This document shows positions 50,701 to 58,046 of a DNA stretch of 64,000 nt, piece after piece; within the stretch, counting starts at the first letter, position 1, and every line of letters starts with the position of its first letter. Position numbers and translations under genes: made by a program. The stretch is from positions 1 to 64,000 of the forward strand of contig NZ_JAFCJT010000014.1 in NCBI RefSeq assembly GCF_018130785.1, written 5' to 3'. Below the pieces are notes generated by a model. The model was not told where the DNA came from. It made no database searches and was given only the letters and a program-made list of their open reading frames with translations. The DNA comes from Bradyrhizobium liaoningense. Its GTDB lineage: Bacteria > Pseudomonadota > Alphaproteobacteria > Rhizobiales > Xanthobacteraceae.

Positions 50701-51190
50701 TAAACGCGCAGCCGCCGAGATTGTCGTCCGGCCCCGGCACGAAATCGATCACCGCAATATCGAGCGCCTTCGCGACATCACGACTCGGTGAGTTCATGTC
50801 GGCCCGGGTGACGAGCGCGGTCAGCTTCATTTCGCTGAAATAGCGTTGCAGCTCGTCAGCGGTCAGATCTGGGTTGACGGGGACGCAGGCACAGGCCGAG
50901 GCGACCGCGATCAGCGCCAGCGCACCGTCGGCGCCGCGCGGCAGCGCAACGGCGATGCGGTCGGCAGGGGCAATGCCGAGCCCGCGCAAAGTGCGGATAA
51001 GATGCTGAATCAAGCCGTCCAGCTCACCATAGGTGAGGGCCGGCCGGCCTGGGGCGAGGAGGGCAGGTGCCGTCGGCGTCTTCCGCGCATAAAAGTCGAG
51101 AAGGCCGCCGATATGGGCAAAGGTCCGGGTTTCGGCGCTCAAGCCGTCCGATCCCTCTCTCGCTCCGGATGCGATGTCCGACAATGCCAT
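44732..51190 (-). CDS. Two-module nonribosomal peptide synthetase, A-PCP-C-A-PCP-C, no thioesterase
   Basis: The protein has 2152 residues. Domain order: adenylation domain 1 at about 25-520, of the acyl-CoA-ligase type with P-loop LLTSGTAARPK and YGMTEAASQ; carrier 1 at about 535-605 (phosphopantetheine Ser570 in LGADSL); condensation domain 1 at about 627-1060 (HHLVTDG at 759-765); adenylation domain 2 at about 1085-1590 (IYTSGSSGAPKG); carrier 2 at about 1608-1675 (Ser1640 in GGHS); condensation domain 2 at about 1705-2145 (HHAVADG at 1846-1852). The last C domain has no carrier after it and there is no thioesterase or reductase. So release may be by condensation onto a free amine or alcohol. 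Adenylation domain 2 lacks the usual Asp at the start of the binding pocket. The PPTase, LLM monooxygenase and a Lys-rich protein lie downstream on the same strand. The product is unknown. Confidence 0.93.
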   Translation of the reverse strand: MALSDIASGAREGSDGLSAETRTFAHIGGLLDFYARKTPTAPALLAPGRPALTYGELDGLIQHLIRTLRGLGIAPADRIAVALPRGADGALALIAVASACACVPVNPDLTADELQRYFSEMKLTALVTRADMNSPSRDVAKALDIAVIDFVPGPDDNLGGCAFIGPALGPANTSGASHGDDDAFILLTSGTAARPKMVPLTQRNVCLSAHNAGRVLSLASHDRLLNALPLFHAHGLISGLLTALAAGSSVICTNGFDALSFFGWMRELRPTWYTAVPTIHRALLTAAEASPDRARSSSLRVIRSASSSLAPAILSGLEAMFGVPVLETYGMTEAASQIAANPFELRKVGSVGCAAGPEIAIMDETGRALASGEHGEIMLRGPNMTRGYYNDEAATRAAFRNGWFRTGDLGYLDADGYLFIVGRIKDVINRGGQKISPLEVEEVLLSHPAVLEAGVFAVPHQKLGENVAAVVVLRANSEATSDQLRQFARKRLAAYKVPSLIRSVAALPKGASGKVKRNALADLIATAEHGDEAQLPRNELETQLAGIWAGLLELPQVGIDQDVFALGADSLAATQMRSRLRERFNVDFSFEDIFDCATVSALAARIETATTHRETMLPAWRQAAAADAPLSFQQQRMYVLSRLDPTRYNYNVVEVAVLKGLVDVAALSASLASICARHAALRSVFIERQGEPAQLVLQSPPRFERIKLKPCAADKRAAIIRREALELAQYPFDLAREPPLKVTLLSFDKSSHALVVNVHHLVTDGWSQRLFWEELAAHYAAARKTSAATLPPPAFQYRDFALWQQSWAKTPAAKEQLDYWRAQLDVVTTLPLRTDRPRPEIWSGHGARHYLEFSKTLSADLRALSQDQGVTPFMTLLAAFQCLLFRHTGHEDVATGSLIANRNQIESERLIGLFANTLILRNDFGGDPSFGEMLRRVRQVTLDAYRNQDLPIEEVLRALQIARRSDGNPLFRIMFILQNASIEAARFPGLSTRRLEVDPKVARFDITLELVEADGRFTGFFEYATDLFDAATIEAMAAQFKTLLKAVIANPEQRVSRLPLLTEAERRQLLAKGQGVAANFTARGNLSERFDRQAKKTPNAIAVSDGRTTLTYRELARRSQAAARWLAREGVGTESVVALLADRGPDLLAAMIGVQRVGAAFLNLDPDQPPARLATILGSSCARMLLTGRAQSSMVEALLEPLVERIHVAELDDALTPGATRPARTARRAAASLAYLIYTSGSSGAPKGVMIEQRGLSNHLASLISELGLSARDVIAQTAPQSFVISVWQFFAGPMVGARVHICANAIAQDTILLAREIEREGITVLEIVPSLLRVILDRMDEAQVQRAFARLRLLISTGEPLAVDLCNAWLARCPKVPLINAYGASECSDDVSLHRLTKAPAAATSNVPVGAALPNTQLHVLDQSLQPQPVGVTGELCIGGAGVGRGYINDPAQSRERFIPDPFSRQAGSRLYRTGDLARRRADGTIECLGRADHQVKVRGYRIELKEVENALADHPGVRTGIVEPRREASGDVRLIAHIVARAGSQSSASELREFLKSRLPGHAIPSAFLFLDQVPLNAHGKIDRSALLAPAQQDVSGPDAAVPARRFTEKVLSDIWVDLLKVESLGVTDNFFDLGGHSLLAGQAMARVARALGVSLPIKTIFEAPTIEGLARRVDEAVAAKPRKSATGMPKLTETRLAESGLATLSIAQDQMMRIEQHLPGLPLFNLPFAFRLQGPLDPATLAQAFGDIVRRHESLRTGFGRSGEEPVSRIATPDELGPVLTVEIIGDGRPHNNRRRKALELRKIDLLIEQETYAPFDTARPPLLRARLLRLHADDHVLLLTLHHAVADGWSIGVLFEELSNRYAALAGRPSVPLPKLPLAFSDVARWQRWWCGTDAARRQAADWTENLRGAAPVFDGEASAGASTGYCPVSLDHELIRRLTAFAGRHNSTLFMCLLTGLKALLLAQSGRNDISVATAMANRAQPDTDRVVGPFENTVIVRTRITTELSFAQALARVRQSVLDAHARQELPFNILADHLEQEGIDPASLLQVYFTLQNPLRQPLDLPDVTMESIGRIAREGQPVLPIDQTWLSLMLKERPTGITGSCNYKSELLDGRRVGEWMAHLVALLEAAVAQPNTPLGRLLARRAA

Positions 51191-51325
51191 TCCCTTTTGA
51201 TCTAATTGGGCTATTCTTCCTAGAACTTAGGGAACGCGTCCAGTCTGAGGTGAAGTTCGGGCCCCAAAATCTTTGGTTGAGGGGCCTAAAGCCCTTCGAC
51301 GGAGTGAAGGTCGAGCGGAATCACC

Positions 51326-54300
51326 ATGCTGGAGAATGAGCCGGACACCGGGGCGGAAGGCGGGCTGAAGCGCTGGCTCGAAGGCGTCGGTCTTGGCCAT
51401 TACTCCGATCTCTTCGCGCAGCACCGCCTCGATCTCGATGTCGTGGGGGACCTGACGGAATCCGACCTGGTCGAGCTCGGATTGCCGCTCGGCGATCGCA
51501 AGCGGCTTCGGCGCGCGACGTCGGCGCTATTCCAGGCTGAGACCGCAGAGAAGCCTGAGGCGGAGGCCCGTCCGCAGACCCGAACGGAGGTCGGTGCCGA
51601 GCGGCGTCAGCTCACCACCATGTTCTGCGACATGGTGGATTCCACCGCGCTCTCGGCGCAGTTCGATCCGGAAGACGTGCGCGACATGATCGCGAGCTTC
51701 CGCGAAACCTGCGTCCGCGTGGTGAAGCATTACGAAGGGTTTGCCGCCCGTTTCGTCGGCGACGGCATTTTGGTCTATTTCGGCTATCCGACCGCGCATG
51801 AGGACGATGCCGAGCGCGCGGTGCGGGCCGGGCTCGAGATTGTGCGGGTGCTCTCGACCGCGCGCGCGATCGAGCCGCGCGGTGCGCTGAGCCACGCTCC
51901 GGCCGTCCGCATCGGGATCGCGACCGGTCTCGTCGTGGTCGGCGACCTCGTCGGGCAGGGCACCGAGGAGCGCGATTCCGCGGTCGGCGAGACCGTCAAT
52001 CTCGCCGCGCGCTTGCAGGGTCTGGCGCCGTCCAACGGCGTGGTGATCTCGGCCTCGACCCAGTCGCTGCTGAAGGGGAAGTTCGACTACCGCAATCTCG
52101 GCGTCCATGCGCTGAAGGGAATCTCGGAGAAGGCGCAGGCGTGGCACGTGGTGCGCGCCTCGCGGGTGGAGACCCGCTTTGCCGCCGCGATGGGCACGCG
52201 GCTGACGCCGCTCGTCAACCGCGAGGAGGAGATCGCGTTGTTGATGGGGCGCTGGCAGCAGGCCAAGGACGGCGACGGCCAGGTCGTCGTCAAGTTCGGC
52301 GAGCCCGGCATCGGCAAGTCGCGCATCATCCAGGAGATCTTCGAGCGGATCGCGGGCGATCGCCACGGACAGGCCTCGTTCCAGTGCTCGCCCTATTACA
52401 CCTCCACGGCGTTCTATCCGTTCTCCGAGCAGCTCAAATTTTCGCTCGGCCTCGATCGCGAGGATCCCTCCGCGACGTCGCTGGCGAGCCTGGAGAACGC
52501 GATCGCCGCCGCCCATGGCGACGTCGAGCAGGTCACGCCGCTGTTTGCCGCGCTGTTGTCGATTCCGACCGGAGATCGCTATCCGCCGCTCGACCTGTCG
52601 CCGCAGCAGCAGAAGGACGCGACCGTCGCGGCGCTGGTCAATCACTTCCTCGGCCTCGCGCGCGAGATGCCGCTGGTGATCGCGTTCGAGGATTTGCACT
52701 GGATCGACCCGACCTCCCGCGAGGTGATCGACCTCCTGGTCGACAGGGCGCAGAACCGGCCCGTGTTGGTCATCATCACTGCGCGCTCCGAATTCCAGCC
52801 GAGCTGGAGCGCGCATTCGCACATCACCACGCTGGTGCTGAATCGCCTCAGCCGGCATTTGCGCACGACGCTGGTGGAGCGTGTCGCGGGCCGCGAGCTT
52901 CCCAAGGAGGTGGTCGAGGAGATCATCGTCAAGACCGATGGCGTGCCGTTGTTCCTGGAGGAGCTGACCAAGACCGTTCTCGAATCCAACCTTCTGACCG
53001 AACGGCACGGGCGCTATGTGCTGTCGGGTCCGTGGCGGCAGCTCGCGATCCCGGCGACCCTGACGGACTCGCTGATGGCGCGGCTGGACCGCATGGGGCC
53101 GTTCAAGCGGATCGCGCAGATCGGTGCCACCATCGGCCGCGAGTTCTCGTACGAGACCCTGCATGCGGTCGCCAACACGCCGGCAGAGCAGATCGAGGCC
53201 GCGCTCAATCATCTGGAGGAAGCCGGCCTGATCATGCGCCGCGGCCATCCGCCCGATGCGCTCTACTCCTTCAAGCACGTGATGATCCAGAACGCCGCGC
53301 ATGCGAGCCTGCTGCACAGCGAGCGGCGCAAGCTGCATTCCCGGATCGCCCAGGTGCTCGCCGAGATGTACCCGGAGAAGACGGAGCGCGAGCCGGAGCT
53401 GCTCGCCCATCACCTCACCGAGTCCGGGCAGAGCGAGGGCGCCGCGAGCTTCTGGCTCAAGGCAGGCAAGCAGGCGGCCAAGAGCGGCGCCAATCTCGAG
53501 GCGATCGGGCATCTGCGCCGGGGCTTGAGCGTCGTGCAGGCCAATGCGCGCATGCAGGGCGCTGACGAGATGGAGCTGGAGCTGCGCATCGCGCTCGGCA
53601 ACGCATTAATTGCCGCCAAGGGCTACGCCGTGCAGGAGGTCGAGGAGAACTACATCCGCGCGCTCGAGCTCGGCCAGCAGCTCGATGACGATGAAAAGGC
53701 CTTCGCCGCCACGCGCGGACTCTGGGTCTGCCATTTCATCCGCGCCGATCTCACCCGCGCGCACGATCTCAGCGTCGAGCTGTTGAAGTTCGCCAAGCGC
53801 GAGCGGCTGAACGAGCGCACGCAGCCGGCGCAGCAGACCGGCTATCTGATCGAGGCGCACCGCTCGATCGCGATGACAATGCTCTATCGCGGCCGTTTTG
53901 CCGCCTCCCAGCACCATCTGCACCGCTGCATCAACCTCTACAGCCCCGATCTGCATTCCGATCTGATGGAGCGGCACGGCACCGATCCCGGCGTCGTTTC
54001 GCTGTCCTATCTCGGCTATCTCCTCTGGTTCCTCGGCCGGCCCGATGCGGCGCGCCAGCACAGCGAGCAGGCGATCGCGAATGCCGAGAAGATCCGCCAT
54101 CCCTTCACGCTCGCCTTCGCGCTCGTGTTCGGCGCCTATCTCTGCCAGCATTTGCGCGACGTCGAGGGCACGCGCGACCATGCCAACCGTGCCATGATCA
54201 TCGCGACCGAGCACAATTTCCTGCACTGGAAGCAGCAGGCGGCGATCCTGCGCGGCTGGGCGCTGGCCCAGCTCGGCGAGGCCGACGAAGGTCTCAGCCA

Positions 54301-54796
54301 GATGCGCTTCGGCCTCGACGAATACGAGGCGATGGATTCCTGGCTCGCCGGCTGCTGGTTCCGCTGCCTGCTTGCGGAAGCCTATGCCAAGGTCGGGATG
54401 CGCGATGCCGCCTTGCGCGCGCTGGACGGCGCGCTCGCGACCGCGAGACGGACCGGCGATCACTCCTATCTCGCCGAGGTCTATCGCCTGCAAGGCGAGA
54501 TCACGATGTCGGACGGTAATCCGGAATCGGTGCAGGAGGCCGAGGACCTGTTCACCCTGTCGCTGGAGACCGCGCGCAAGCAGGGCGCGCTGTCATGGGA
54601 GCTTCGGACCGCCGTCAGCCTTGCGCGCCTGTCGCACGAAGCCGGCAAGCGCGAGCACGCAAGCCTCCTGCTCGTGCCGATCGTCGGCAAGTTCAGCGAG
54701 GGCTTCTACACCCCGGACCTGAAGCAGGCGATGCAGCTCCTCAACGAGCTCGGAGGGGACGCGCCCGTCCGTGAACAGGCTGATCCCGTGAGATGA
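51326..54796 (+). CDS. SAM-domain class III nucleotide cyclase with AAA ATPase and TPR repeats
   Basis: The protein has 1156 residues: SAM domain about 12-67 (LEGVGLGHYSDLFAQHRLD), class III adenylate/guanylate cyclase domain about 92-280 with metal Asp in MFCDMVDST (Asp102) and GDG at 145-147, then an AAA ATPase with Walker A GEPGIGKS at 325-332 and Walker B IAFEDLHWID, and a long helical TPR-type C-terminal half with EAGLIMRRGHPPDALYSFKH. It would make a cyclic nucleotide in response to the C-terminal sensing part. The substrate choice between ATP and GTP is not clear. It overlaps the following methyltransferase gene by four bases and is divergent from the NRPS gene. Confidence 0.92.
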   Translation: MLENEPDTGAEGGLKRWLEGVGLGHYSDLFAQHRLDLDVVGDLTESDLVELGLPLGDRKRLRRATSALFQAETAEKPEAEARPQTRTEVGAERRQLTTMFCDMVDSTALSAQFDPEDVRDMIASFRETCVRVVKHYEGFAARFVGDGILVYFGYPTAHEDDAERAVRAGLEIVRVLSTARAIEPRGALSHAPAVRIGIATGLVVVGDLVGQGTEERDSAVGETVNLAARLQGLAPSNGVVISASTQSLLKGKFDYRNLGVHALKGISEKAQAWHVVRASRVETRFAAAMGTRLTPLVNREEEIALLMGRWQQAKDGDGQVVVKFGEPGIGKSRIIQEIFERIAGDRHGQASFQCSPYYTSTAFYPFSEQLKFSLGLDREDPSATSLASLENAIAAAHGDVEQVTPLFAALLSIPTGDRYPPLDLSPQQQKDATVAALVNHFLGLAREMPLVIAFEDLHWIDPTSREVIDLLVDRAQNRPVLVIITARSEFQPSWSAHSHITTLVLNRLSRHLRTTLVERVAGRELPKEVVEEIIVKTDGVPLFLEELTKTVLESNLLTERHGRYVLSGPWRQLAIPATLTDSLMARLDRMGPFKRIAQIGATIGREFSYETLHAVANTPAEQIEAALNHLEEAGLIMRRGHPPDALYSFKHVMIQNAAHASLLHSERRKLHSRIAQVLAEMYPEKTEREPELLAHHLTESGQSEGAASFWLKAGKQAAKSGANLEAIGHLRRGLSVVQANARMQGADEMELELRIALGNALIAAKGYAVQEVEENYIRALELGQQLDDDEKAFAATRGLWVCHFIRADLTRAHDLSVELLKFAKRERLNERTQPAQQTGYLIEAHRSIAMTMLYRGRFAASQHHLHRCINLYSPDLHSDLMERHGTDPGVVSLSYLGYLLWFLGRPDAARQHSEQAIANAEKIRHPFTLAFALVFGAYLCQHLRDVEGTRDHANRAMIIATEHNFLHWKQQAAILRGWALAQLGEADEGLSQMRFGLDEYEAMDSWLAGCWFRCLLAEAYAKVGMRDAALRALDGALATARRTGDHSYLAEVYRLQGEITMSDGNPESVQEAEDLFTLSLETARKQGALSWELRTAVSLARLSHEAGKREHASLLLVPIVGKFSEGFYTPDLKQAMQLLNELGGDAPVREQADPVR

Positions 54797-55587
54797 GCGA
54801 TCTGACCGCCGCGCGCGCGCGTTACGTCGAGTTGATCGCGAAGCGCGAGCGGATCTCCTCACCACGCCTGCTCGAAGCGCTCGCCGCCGTCCCGCGCGAG
54901 GATTTTCTGGCGAAGGGACCCTGGCGCATCAAGAGCGAGGCGGCGCGCAGCTATCGCCTGACGCCAGATGCCGATCCCGCTCGTCTCTACGACAATGTGC
55001 TGGTCGCGATCGATGCGCGCCGCAAGCTCGACACCGGGCTGCCGAGCCTGTGGGCGCATTTCATCGATCTGCTCGAAATCGGAGAGAAGGACCGCGTGGT
55101 CCAGATCGGCTGCGGTCTGGGTTATTTCTCGGCGGTGTTATCGAAGATCGTGGGCCCCAAGGGCAGGGTGCATGCAATCGAATGCGACGGGCGGCTTGCG
55201 GCGCGGGCTGCGAATTGCCTTCGCGCCTATCGTAATGTCGAGGTCGTGCATGGCGATGGATGTGAGAAGATCGGCGAGCCGGCCGACGTGATCATCGTGC
55301 ATGCCGGGTTCTCGCACCCCCATCCGGTCTGGCTTCAGTCGCTTCGTCCGCGTGGCCGCCTCCTGGCGCCGCTGACCCAGCGCGACCGCGAAGGCGCCGC
55401 CCTCATGATCACGCGCAAGGGCAGGGGGTTCGAAGCCGAGGCGGTGCAGCAGATCCGGATCTTTCCGGGCCAGGGTCGCGGTGTGACCGCACTCGACGAC
55501 CGCGTCGCCGACTGGTGGCAGCGCGCCTCCGCACTGGCGCCGCTGCGCTTTCGCGGGATCGCGCAGGGGCTGCCGTCGGATGGCTAA
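54793..55587 (+). CDS. Protein-L-isoaspartate O-methyltransferase-like protein
   Basis: The protein has 264 residues, ATGA-coupled to the cyclase gene. A SAM-dependent Rossmann fold is visible: VVQIGCGLGYFSAVLSKIVGPKGRVHAIE near 98, HGDGCEKIGEPADVIIVHAGFSHPHPVWL near 155, then RGRLLAPLTQRD near 185. The order of strands is that of PCMT, which repairs damaged aspartyl residues. The C-terminus differs from standard PCMT, and the N-terminal ARYVELIAKRERISSPRLLEALAAVPREDF is typical of the family. Its tight link to a cyclase is unusual; it could act on a partner instead of damaged protein. Confidence 0.8.
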   Translation: MSDLTAARARYVELIAKRERISSPRLLEALAAVPREDFLAKGPWRIKSEAARSYRLTPDADPARLYDNVLVAIDARRKLDTGLPSLWAHFIDLLEIGEKDRVVQIGCGLGYFSAVLSKIVGPKGRVHAIECDGRLAARAANCLRAYRNVEVVHGDGCEKIGEPADVIIVHAGFSHPHPVWLQSLRPRGRLLAPLTQRDREGAALMITRKGRGFEAEAVQQIRIFPGQGRGVTALDDRVADWWQRASALAPLRFRGIAQGLPSDG

Positions 55588-55661
55588 TGCTTCGTTTCAT
55601 TTTACCTTGATTCCGTTTGTGAGTTTCCAGCATCTCGCGGTGCGGCTATGAGTGCGGCTTG

Positions 55662-56633
55662 ATGGCCATTCGAGCGCGCTCCATGCATTCCGTTGCCCTG
55701 CTGACCGCCAGCTACGCCAAGGATATCGAACGCTTTTCGCTGCTCAGCGAGAGCATCGACACCTGGCTCTCGGGATACACGCGGCATTATGTTCTCGTTA
55801 ACGATGAGGACGTGCCGCTGTTCGAGCGATTTGCTTCAGACAAGCGCGTCATCGTCCCGGCCTCGCGCTATCTGCCGAAATGGCTCTGGGCGCTGCCGCC
55901 GGCGCTTCAGTTCCTCAGCAAGCGCCGCGTGTGGCTGTCGCTGCTGTCGTCCCCGGTGCACGGCTGGCACATCCAGCAGATCCTGAAGATCGCCGGTGTC
56001 CTCAACGCTTCCGAGCAGCGCGTCTGCATCCTGGATTCGGACAATCTGTTCTTCCGCGAATTCGACGTCGGCCAATATGCCGGCGCTGAGAAGACGCCGC
56101 TGTTCGTCACCCCGAAGGACATCGGTGCTGACCACCCGTTGCATGGGCTGTGGCTGCGTACCGTCGATCAGCTTCTCGGTATCAAGCAGCGCTCGTTCCC
56201 CGCCGACGATTATGTCGGCAACGCACTGGTCTGGGACAAGGACACCGCGCGTGCGATGACCGATGCCATCAAGTCGGCGACGGGATTGAACTGGGTTCTG
56301 GCGCTGTGCCGGAAGAAGAAGTTCTCGGAGTACCTGATGTACGGCCACTTCGTCGCGAACTCGCCCGCGCATCTGGCCACCCATCGGGTCACCGAAGACA
56401 GCATCGCGGTCTCGCATTGGGACGACACGCCGCTCGACCGCCCGGCCATCGAAGCGATGATGCGCGCCGCTTCGCCCGAACAGGTCGCGCTCTGCATCCA
56501 GTCCTATTCGTCGACCTCTGTCGACGACATCCGCGACGTGTTCCGCCTCAGCTCGCGCGATCGTCGCGGTCCGAGCCTGGCGCCGGATCATATGGACGAC
56601 GCTGCGGTCTTCGAGGTTCCGAAGGCACGATAG
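55662..56633 (+). CDS. DUF6492 family protein, possible glycosyltransferase
   Basis: The product has about 323 residues; ATG 55662 is chosen and ATG 55683 (MHSVALLTA) is possible. No signal peptide or span. The central ILDSDNLFFREFD near residue 125 has a DxD-type acidic motif preceded by hydrophobic beta-strands, as in GT-A glycosyltransferases. DIGADHPLHGLWL and PADDYVGNALVWDKD follow. It matches the DUF6492 pattern in alphaproteobacteria, whose function is not established. It lies near a GH10 enzyme and a flippase, so a role in surface polysaccharide is plausible but not shown. Confidence 0.7.
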   Translation: MAIRARSMHSVALLTASYAKDIERFSLLSESIDTWLSGYTRHYVLVNDEDVPLFERFASDKRVIVPASRYLPKWLWALPPALQFLSKRRVWLSLLSSPVHGWHIQQILKIAGVLNASEQRVCILDSDNLFFREFDVGQYAGAEKTPLFVTPKDIGADHPLHGLWLRTVDQLLGIKQRSFPADDYVGNALVWDKDTARAMTDAIKSATGLNWVLALCRKKKFSEYLMYGHFVANSPAHLATHRVTEDSIAVSHWDDTPLDRPAIEAMMRAASPEQVALCIQSYSSTSVDDIRDVFRLSSRDRRGPSLAPDHMDDAAVFEVPKAR

Positions 56634-56639
56634 GCCGCC

Positions 56640-57740
56640 TCAGACGTCCCTCGTGAACTTGCTGATCACGTCCATGAACGGCTTCGGCTTGAACTCGCCG
56701 TCGAGCGGCAAGGGGCGATTCGGCTGCTTGTCCGCCCGGGCGAAGGTTCCGTTGATCCAGCTATAGCGATCCGAGAGGCCCCAGGTCAGGATCGAGCGCA
56801 CCGGGCCGCTGGTCGAGATCGCGGTCAGCAGGTCGTCGACGCGCTTGGCGACGATAGCGTCGCGCTCCGCCGGATTGCCCGTCAGCTTCTGATCGTCGAC
56901 GTCGAGCTCGGTGACGAGCACCTCAAGGCCCCACGAGCGCAGCTCGGTGACGAATTCGGCGAGGCCATGCGTGTCGATCTCGAGCTCGGCATGCAGATGC
57001 GACTGCAGGCCCACGGCGTGCAGCGGCGCGCCCTGGTCGAGCAAATCCATGATCAGGTTGCGGTACGCCGCGCGCTTGGCGATGAATGAGTCCTTCGCCG
57101 ACTCGATGTCATATTCGTTGATTGCGAGCTTGACGAAGGGGTCGGCTGCGGCCGCCGTTCGGAAGGCCAGCGGAATCCAGCTGTTGCCCAGATGCTGCGT
57201 CCAGAACGTATCGCGCCGGTCGGTGACCTTCTTCGGATTGTCCGGGATCGGTTCGTTGACGACGTCCCACGACGTCAGCTTGTCCTTGTAGTAGGACACG
57301 ACGGTGCCGATGTGGTCGACATAGGCACGTTCGACGCCCTTGGTGTCCCTGATCTGCTTGGTCCAGTCCGGAATGTCGTGATACCAGGCGAGCGCGTGGC
57401 CGCGCATCGTCAGGTCGTTGTCCCGCGCGAAATCCAGGATGGCGTCGGCGCGCTCGAAATTGAACGTGTGCGCGTTCGGCCGCAGCATCGGCCATTTCAG
57501 CTCGAGTACCGGCACCACCTGCGTGCAATAGGTGCTGATGGCTTCGCCGAGCCTGGGATCGGCTTGCAGGTCCCAGAGCGTGGCGGCAGCGCCAAAGCCC
57601 GGGCGGCGCTGCGCGAGTTTTGATGCCGGGGCGGCGGAGGCCGTTGCGCCCGCCGCGAGTGCTGCGGCGCTGCCGAGGAGAAATTCGCGTCTGTCGAGCC
57701 TGGTCACGTCAGGACGTTCCTTTTGGAACCAACGCGCCAT
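56640..57740 (-). CDS. Tat-exported GH10 endo-1,4-beta-xylanase
   Basis: The protein has 366 residues. The N-terminus has a twin-arginine motif (RLDRREFLLGSAA) and a cleavable hydrophobic part ending near ASAAPAS. The GH10 catalytic domain covers about 50-355. The catalytic acid/base lies in SWDVVNEP near residue 158 and the nucleophile Glu in LVTELDVDD near 258. GHALAWYHDIPDW near 114 and the substrate-binding VPVLELKWPMLRP are family landmarks. It cleaves beta-1,4-xylan or a related chain, possibly the cell's own polysaccharide or plant cell-wall xylan. It is convergent with the DUF6492 gene and divergent from a flippase gene. Confidence 0.93.
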   Translation of the reverse strand: MARWFQKERPDVTRLDRREFLLGSAAALAAGATASAAPASKLAQRRPGFGAAATLWDLQADPRLGEAISTYCTQVVPVLELKWPMLRPNAHTFNFERADAILDFARDNDLTMRGHALAWYHDIPDWTKQIRDTKGVERAYVDHIGTVVSYYKDKLTSWDVVNEPIPDNPKKVTDRRDTFWTQHLGNSWIPLAFRTAAAADPFVKLAINEYDIESAKDSFIAKRAAYRNLIMDLLDQGAPLHAVGLQSHLHAELEIDTHGLAEFVTELRSWGLEVLVTELDVDDQKLTGNPAERDAIVAKRVDDLLTAISTSGPVRSILTWGLSDRYSWINGTFARADKQPNRPLPLDGEFKPKPFMDVISKFTRDV

Positions 57741-58046
57741 CGTACCAAGCGACGCCTTGCGGCGCCGGGGTTTTCCTTTGTTGGGTTAACCTTTGCGGAG
57801 GTTCGGCGGGTCAACGCGCGTGGCGCTGCATCCCTGTTCCAGTCTGGATCATGGTTTCATTCATGATCGCGGAAACCGCTTCAGCGAAAGGGCAAATTTA
57901 ACGCTAACGGCCGAAAGCGGCGCTGAAACCTCATTCGCCGCGCGATCTGCAGACTTATGTGACACTCTTGAGAGATGCTGGGACGCAGTTCGTTCGCCCT
58001 GCCAAGGCCCATTGATTATCGGCCGTCATCATCGCAACGGTCCCGC
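57741..58046. other. Gene-free stretch between the xylanase and flippase genes
   Basis: A 306-base divergent region. It contains AT-rich blocks near 57780-57790 and 57890-57905 (GCAAATTTAACGCTAACGG) suited for promoters, but no clear motif or hairpin was identified. The flippase frame is open from 57975, but the first 24 residues before 58047 are not family-like. Confidence 0.4.

Noticed and set aside
49500..51190. First adenylation domain as a separate fatty-acid-CoA ligase gene
   Set aside because: The frame continues without a stop into the carrier and condensation domains, so it is one protein.
51527..53512. 661-codon frame on the minus strand opposite the cyclase gene
   Set aside because: It is antisense to a well supported SAM-cyclase-AAA protein and has no recognisable domain.
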